Part shown: in pieces, positions 61,637-64,000 of the stretch
Position numbering within the stretch: position 1 is the stretch's first letter
How the letters are laid out: each line of letters opens with the position of its first letter
NCBI GenBank assembly: GCA_035297145.1
Contig: DATGZN010000097.1
Location: 1-64,000, forward strand
DNA length: 64,000 nt
Reading direction: 5' to 3'
DNA from: QHXW01 sp035297145
GTDB lineage: Bacteria > Acidobacteriota > Terriglobia > Bryobacterales > Bryobacteraceae
Notes under the pieces: model-generated
Seen by the model: only the letters and a program-made list of their open reading frames with translations
Told to the model about the DNA's origin: nothing
Databases searched by the model: none
Position numbers and translations under genes: made by a program

Positions 61637-62950
61637 ATGCTCTACAACGAACCGAGCCCGCTCGAAGTCAAAGTGCTCAGCCGCCGTTTCGGCCTGCCGA
61701 ACTCGGCTTCAATTGACACGTATCTCGCGACCGACGGATACGTGGCCTTCAAAAAAGCGCTCGGGATGAAGCCCGAGGAGATAATCGAGGAAATGAAAAC
61801 CTCGAATCTCCGGGGGCGCGGAGGCGCGGGTTTTCCCGCCGGCATGAAGTGGAGCTTTGTGCCGCGCAATTCTCCCAAGCCGAAATACATCGTGGTGAAC
61901 GCTGACGAAAGCGAGCCCGGAACTTGCAAGGATCGGCTGCTGATGGAGTACGACCCGCACCAGTTGATCGAGGGCATGCTCATCGCGGGCCTGGCGGTGG
62001 ACGCGCACGCGGGCTACATCTATGTGCGCGGCGAGTATCGCTACTTAATCGAGATCCTGGATCGTGCCATCGCCGAGGCATACGACCGGGGGTATCTGGG
62101 CAAGAATCTGCAGGGAACGAACTTTTCCTTTGACGCTTACACGCACACGGGTGCGGGGGCCTACGAGTGCGGCGAGGAATCGGCGCTGCTGGAGTCGCTC
62201 GAAGGCAAGCGCGGGATTCCTCGGATCCGGCCGCCGTTCCCCGCGGTAGGGGGCGCGTTCCAGTGCCCCACGGTATTGAATAATGTCGAGACGTATTCCG
62301 CTGTGCCCGCGATTATTCGCGATGGCGGTGCGGCCTTCGCGGCGCTGGGTGTGCCCAAATCCGGCGGAACGAAATTGACGTGCCTCACGGGCCACATCAA
62401 CAAGCCGGGTGTATACGAGCTGCCGGTTGGGTTTCCTGTGGACAAAATGATCAACGAAGTGGGCGGCGGCATCCGCGGCGGCAAGAAGCTGAAGGCATTT
62501 ATCCCCGGCGGCTCGTCGTGTCCGGTGCTCACGGCGGCGGAGTGCGAAGGCCTGACCATGGACCACGACGCCATGGCGAAGAAAAAAACGATGCTCGGCT
62601 CGGGCGGCGTGGTCATTATGGACGAAGACACCTGCATGGTGAAGGTGGCGCTGCGCATCATGCGCTTCTACGCACACGAAAGCTGCGGCTGGTGCATTCC
62701 GTGCCGCGAGGGCACGGCGTGGCTGCGCAAAATCCTAGTGCGCTTTCACGATGGCTACGGCCGGCGTGACGACATCAATCTTCTGGGCGACCTTTCGAAA
62801 AACATGCTAGGCCGCACGTTCTGCCCGCTGGGCGATGCGGCGGCGCTGCCCACGATTTCCATCGTGGAAAAGTTCCGCGACGATTTCGAGGCGCACCTGG
62901 ATGGGAAGCCGTGCCCGTATGAGCACGTGTCGCAACTGGTGAATGCGTAA
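61637..62950 (+). CDS. nuoF: NADH-quinone oxidoreductase subunit F
   Basis: 437 residues, the 51-kDa NADH-binding subunit. The FMN/NADH motifs are LRGRGGAGFPAGMKWSFVP and VVNADESEPGTCKDRLLMEYDPHQLIEGM. The 4Fe-4S ligands are in HESCGWCIPCREGTAW with a further Cys in GRTFCPLGDAAALP. It oxidises NADH and passes electrons into the cluster chain. The start is 3 nt after the nuoE stop. Confidence 0.97.
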   Translation: MLYNEPSPLEVKVLSRRFGLPNSASIDTYLATDGYVAFKKALGMKPEEIIEEMKTSNLRGRGGAGFPAGMKWSFVPRNSPKPKYIVVNADESEPGTCKDRLLMEYDPHQLIEGMLIAGLAVDAHAGYIYVRGEYRYLIEILDRAIAEAYDRGYLGKNLQGTNFSFDAYTHTGAGAYECGEESALLESLEGKRGIPRIRPPFPAVGGAFQCPTVLNNVETYSAVPAIIRDGGAAFAALGVPKSGGTKLTCLTGHINKPGVYELPVGFPVDKMINEVGGGIRGGKKLKAFIPGGSSCPVLTAAECEGLTMDHDAMAKKKTMLGSGGVVIMDEDTCMVKVALRIMRFYAHESCGWCIPCREGTAWLRKILVRFHDGYGRRDDINLLGDLSKNMLGRTFCPLGDAAALPTISIVEKFRDDFEAHLDGKPCPYEHVSQLVNA

Positions 62951-64000
62951 ATGGCGGACCTGGTCAAGCTGACGATCAACGACAAGGAAATCGAGGCGCC
63001 GGCGGGGACGCTGTTGATCGAAGCCGCCAAACAGAATGGCATCGAGATCCCATCGTTCTGTTACTACGAAGGTCTGACACTGCAGGCGGCTTGCCGCATG
63101 TGCCTGGTGGAAATCGAAAAAGCGCCCAAGCTGATGGTGGCTTGTACGACGCCGGTGGCGCCGGGTATGGTGGTGCGCACCGAGAGCGAACAGGTGCGTC
63201 AGGCGCGGAAATACACCCTGGAGTTTCTGCTGACCAACCATCCTCTCGATTGCCCCGTCTGCGACAAAGGTGGCGAATGCGAGCTGCAAGACATGGTGTT
63301 CCGCTACGGCGCGGGCGAGAGCCGCTTCACCGAGCAGAAGCTCCACGTCGACGAGAAGCAATGGTCGCCCGTGGTGTTCTACGACGGGCCGCGCTGCATT
63401 CTGTGTTTCCGGTGCGTGCGCATCTGCAATGAAGGGATGGGCGTGGGCGCGCTGGGCGTGATCAACCGCGGAGCGGTCTCGGAGATCGCGCCAAACCAGG
63501 GCGATCATCTGGAGTGCGACGAGTGCGGCATGTGCATCGACATCTGCCCGGTGGGCGCGCTGACCAGCGGCACCTACCGCTACAAGACGCGGCCCTGGGA
63601 AATGGAGCACGTGGGCACCATTTGCACCCATTGCTCGAACGGCTGCAAGACTACGCTGGGCGTTCGCAACGACAAGATCATTCGTGGCAATAACCGGGAC
63701 CGTTCGGGGATCAACGGCGAGTTTCTGTGCATCAAAGGCCGGTACGGGTTCGATTTTCAGGATCACCCGGAACGACTGCAAGCGCCGCTGGTGCGCCTGA
63801 ATGGGAAGCTCCAAGAGGTCTCGTGGTCGCAGGCGCTGGGAACCGTCGCCAAGAAGTTTCAGGAAGTGAAGCAGCGCGGCGGCAGTTTCGGCGTGATCGG
63901 ATCGAACCGAACGACGAACGAGGAGAATTACTATCTCCAGAAGTTCGCCCGGCAGGTGCTGGGGACGAATAATATTGACCACCACCGCACGGGTGATGTG
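62951..64000 (+). CDS. nuoG: NADH-quinone oxidoreductase subunit G (3' end outside the window)
   Basis: 350 codons are visible without a stop. The N-terminal 2Fe-2S domain has cysteines in SFCYYEG and AACRMCLVE. Then come HPLDCPVCDKGGECELQD, RCILCFRCVRICNEG and CDECGMCIDICPVGAL for 4Fe-4S clusters, and THCSNGCKTTLG with DKIIRGNNRD of the molybdopterin-oxidoreductase-like part. It carries most of the hydrophilic-arm clusters. It begins at the base after the nuoF stop; the rest lies beyond the window. Confidence 0.95.
   Translation, partial: MADLVKLTINDKEIEAPAGTLLIEAAKQNGIEIPSFCYYEGLTLQAACRMCLVEIEKAPKLMVACTTPVAPGMVVRTESEQVRQARKYTLEFLLTNHPLDCPVCDKGGECELQDMVFRYGAGESRFTEQKLHVDEKQWSPVVFYDGPRCILCFRCVRICNEGMGVGALGVINRGAVSEIAPNQGDHLECDECGMCIDICPVGALTSGTYRYKTRPWEMEHVGTICTHCSNGCKTTLGVRNDKIIRGNNRDRSGINGEFLCIKGRYGFDFQDHPERLQAPLVRLNGKLQEVSWSQALGTVAKKFQEVKQRGGSFGVIGSNRTTNEENYYLQKFARQVLGTNNIDHHRTGDV

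Noticed and set aside
62807..63985. 392-codon minus-strand open frame opposite nuoF and nuoG
   Set aside because: Shadow of conserved genes; no start signal or protein features.

Overview
The window looks like a chromosomal segment of a member of Acidobacteriota close to the Candidatus Solibacter / Bryobacterales group. This is an inference from gene content and high GC, not from a marker gene. Typical signs are an orphan FtsX/MacB-like permease next to a PadR regulator, an HTH protein fused to a PD40 propeller, an Oar-type TonB receptor with a carboxypeptidase-regulatory N-terminus, a DUF1080 protein, zinc-ribbon Ser/Thr kinases (here as remnants), and many small VapBC pairs. I saw no rRNA, tRNA, CRISPR array, prophage or intact insertion sequence.

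Layout. 0.3-8.9 kb: small membrane protein, fatty-acid desaturase with a clear terminator, two-component system, amino-sugar pair (DegT aminotransferase plus Gfo/Idh oxidoreductase), TPR protein, HTH-PD40 protein. 9.0-16.1 kb: PadR plus permease, then a scrambled zone in which the 3' end of the permease is duplicated and joined to a broken kinase, with an aminotransferase and a CPBP protease between remnants. 16.1-25.9 kb: VapBC, cyclophilin, DUF1080, NadD, secreted proteins, an orphan sugar-binding lipoprotein, a second VapBC, and divergent FUSC and MFS exporters. 26.0-38.9 kb: a pseudokinase and its active tandem paralogue, then a type IV pilus/type II secretion operon (GspE/PilB, PilM, PilN, PilO, PilP-like, pseudopilin-like) and a hybrid histidine kinase. 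39.0-45.1 kb: a LOG-Nudix fusion, degraded and intact toxin-antitoxin genes, a HEPN pair, an enolase-superfamily enzyme, an Hpt protein, a thioredoxin-like protein and an RsbW/RsbV pair. 45.3-51.9 kb: an esterase remnant, a large propeller-barrel outer-membrane protein and glycogen phosphorylase. 52.1-58.2 kb: a WG-repeat protein and a small putative amidase, bracketed by two iodothyronine-deiodinase-like loci. 58.3-64.0 kb: a secreted protein, a ThiS-like protein, and the start of a complex I operon (nuoA, C, D, E, F, G) that lacks nuoB.

The most notable item is a deiodinase-like selenoprotein on the minus strand (54232-54936). The frame is open through one in-frame TGA that falls exactly at the catalytic position of the deiodinase motif (GSYT-U-PPF). 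The flanking protein reads correctly on both sides, and just downstream of the TGA is a hairpin with a GGT loop that fits the bacterial SECIS pattern. The gene lies 3 nt after a TonB-dependent receptor gene, and a 5'-truncated copy lies about 2 kb away. Conventional gene calling would split this gene in two and hide it.
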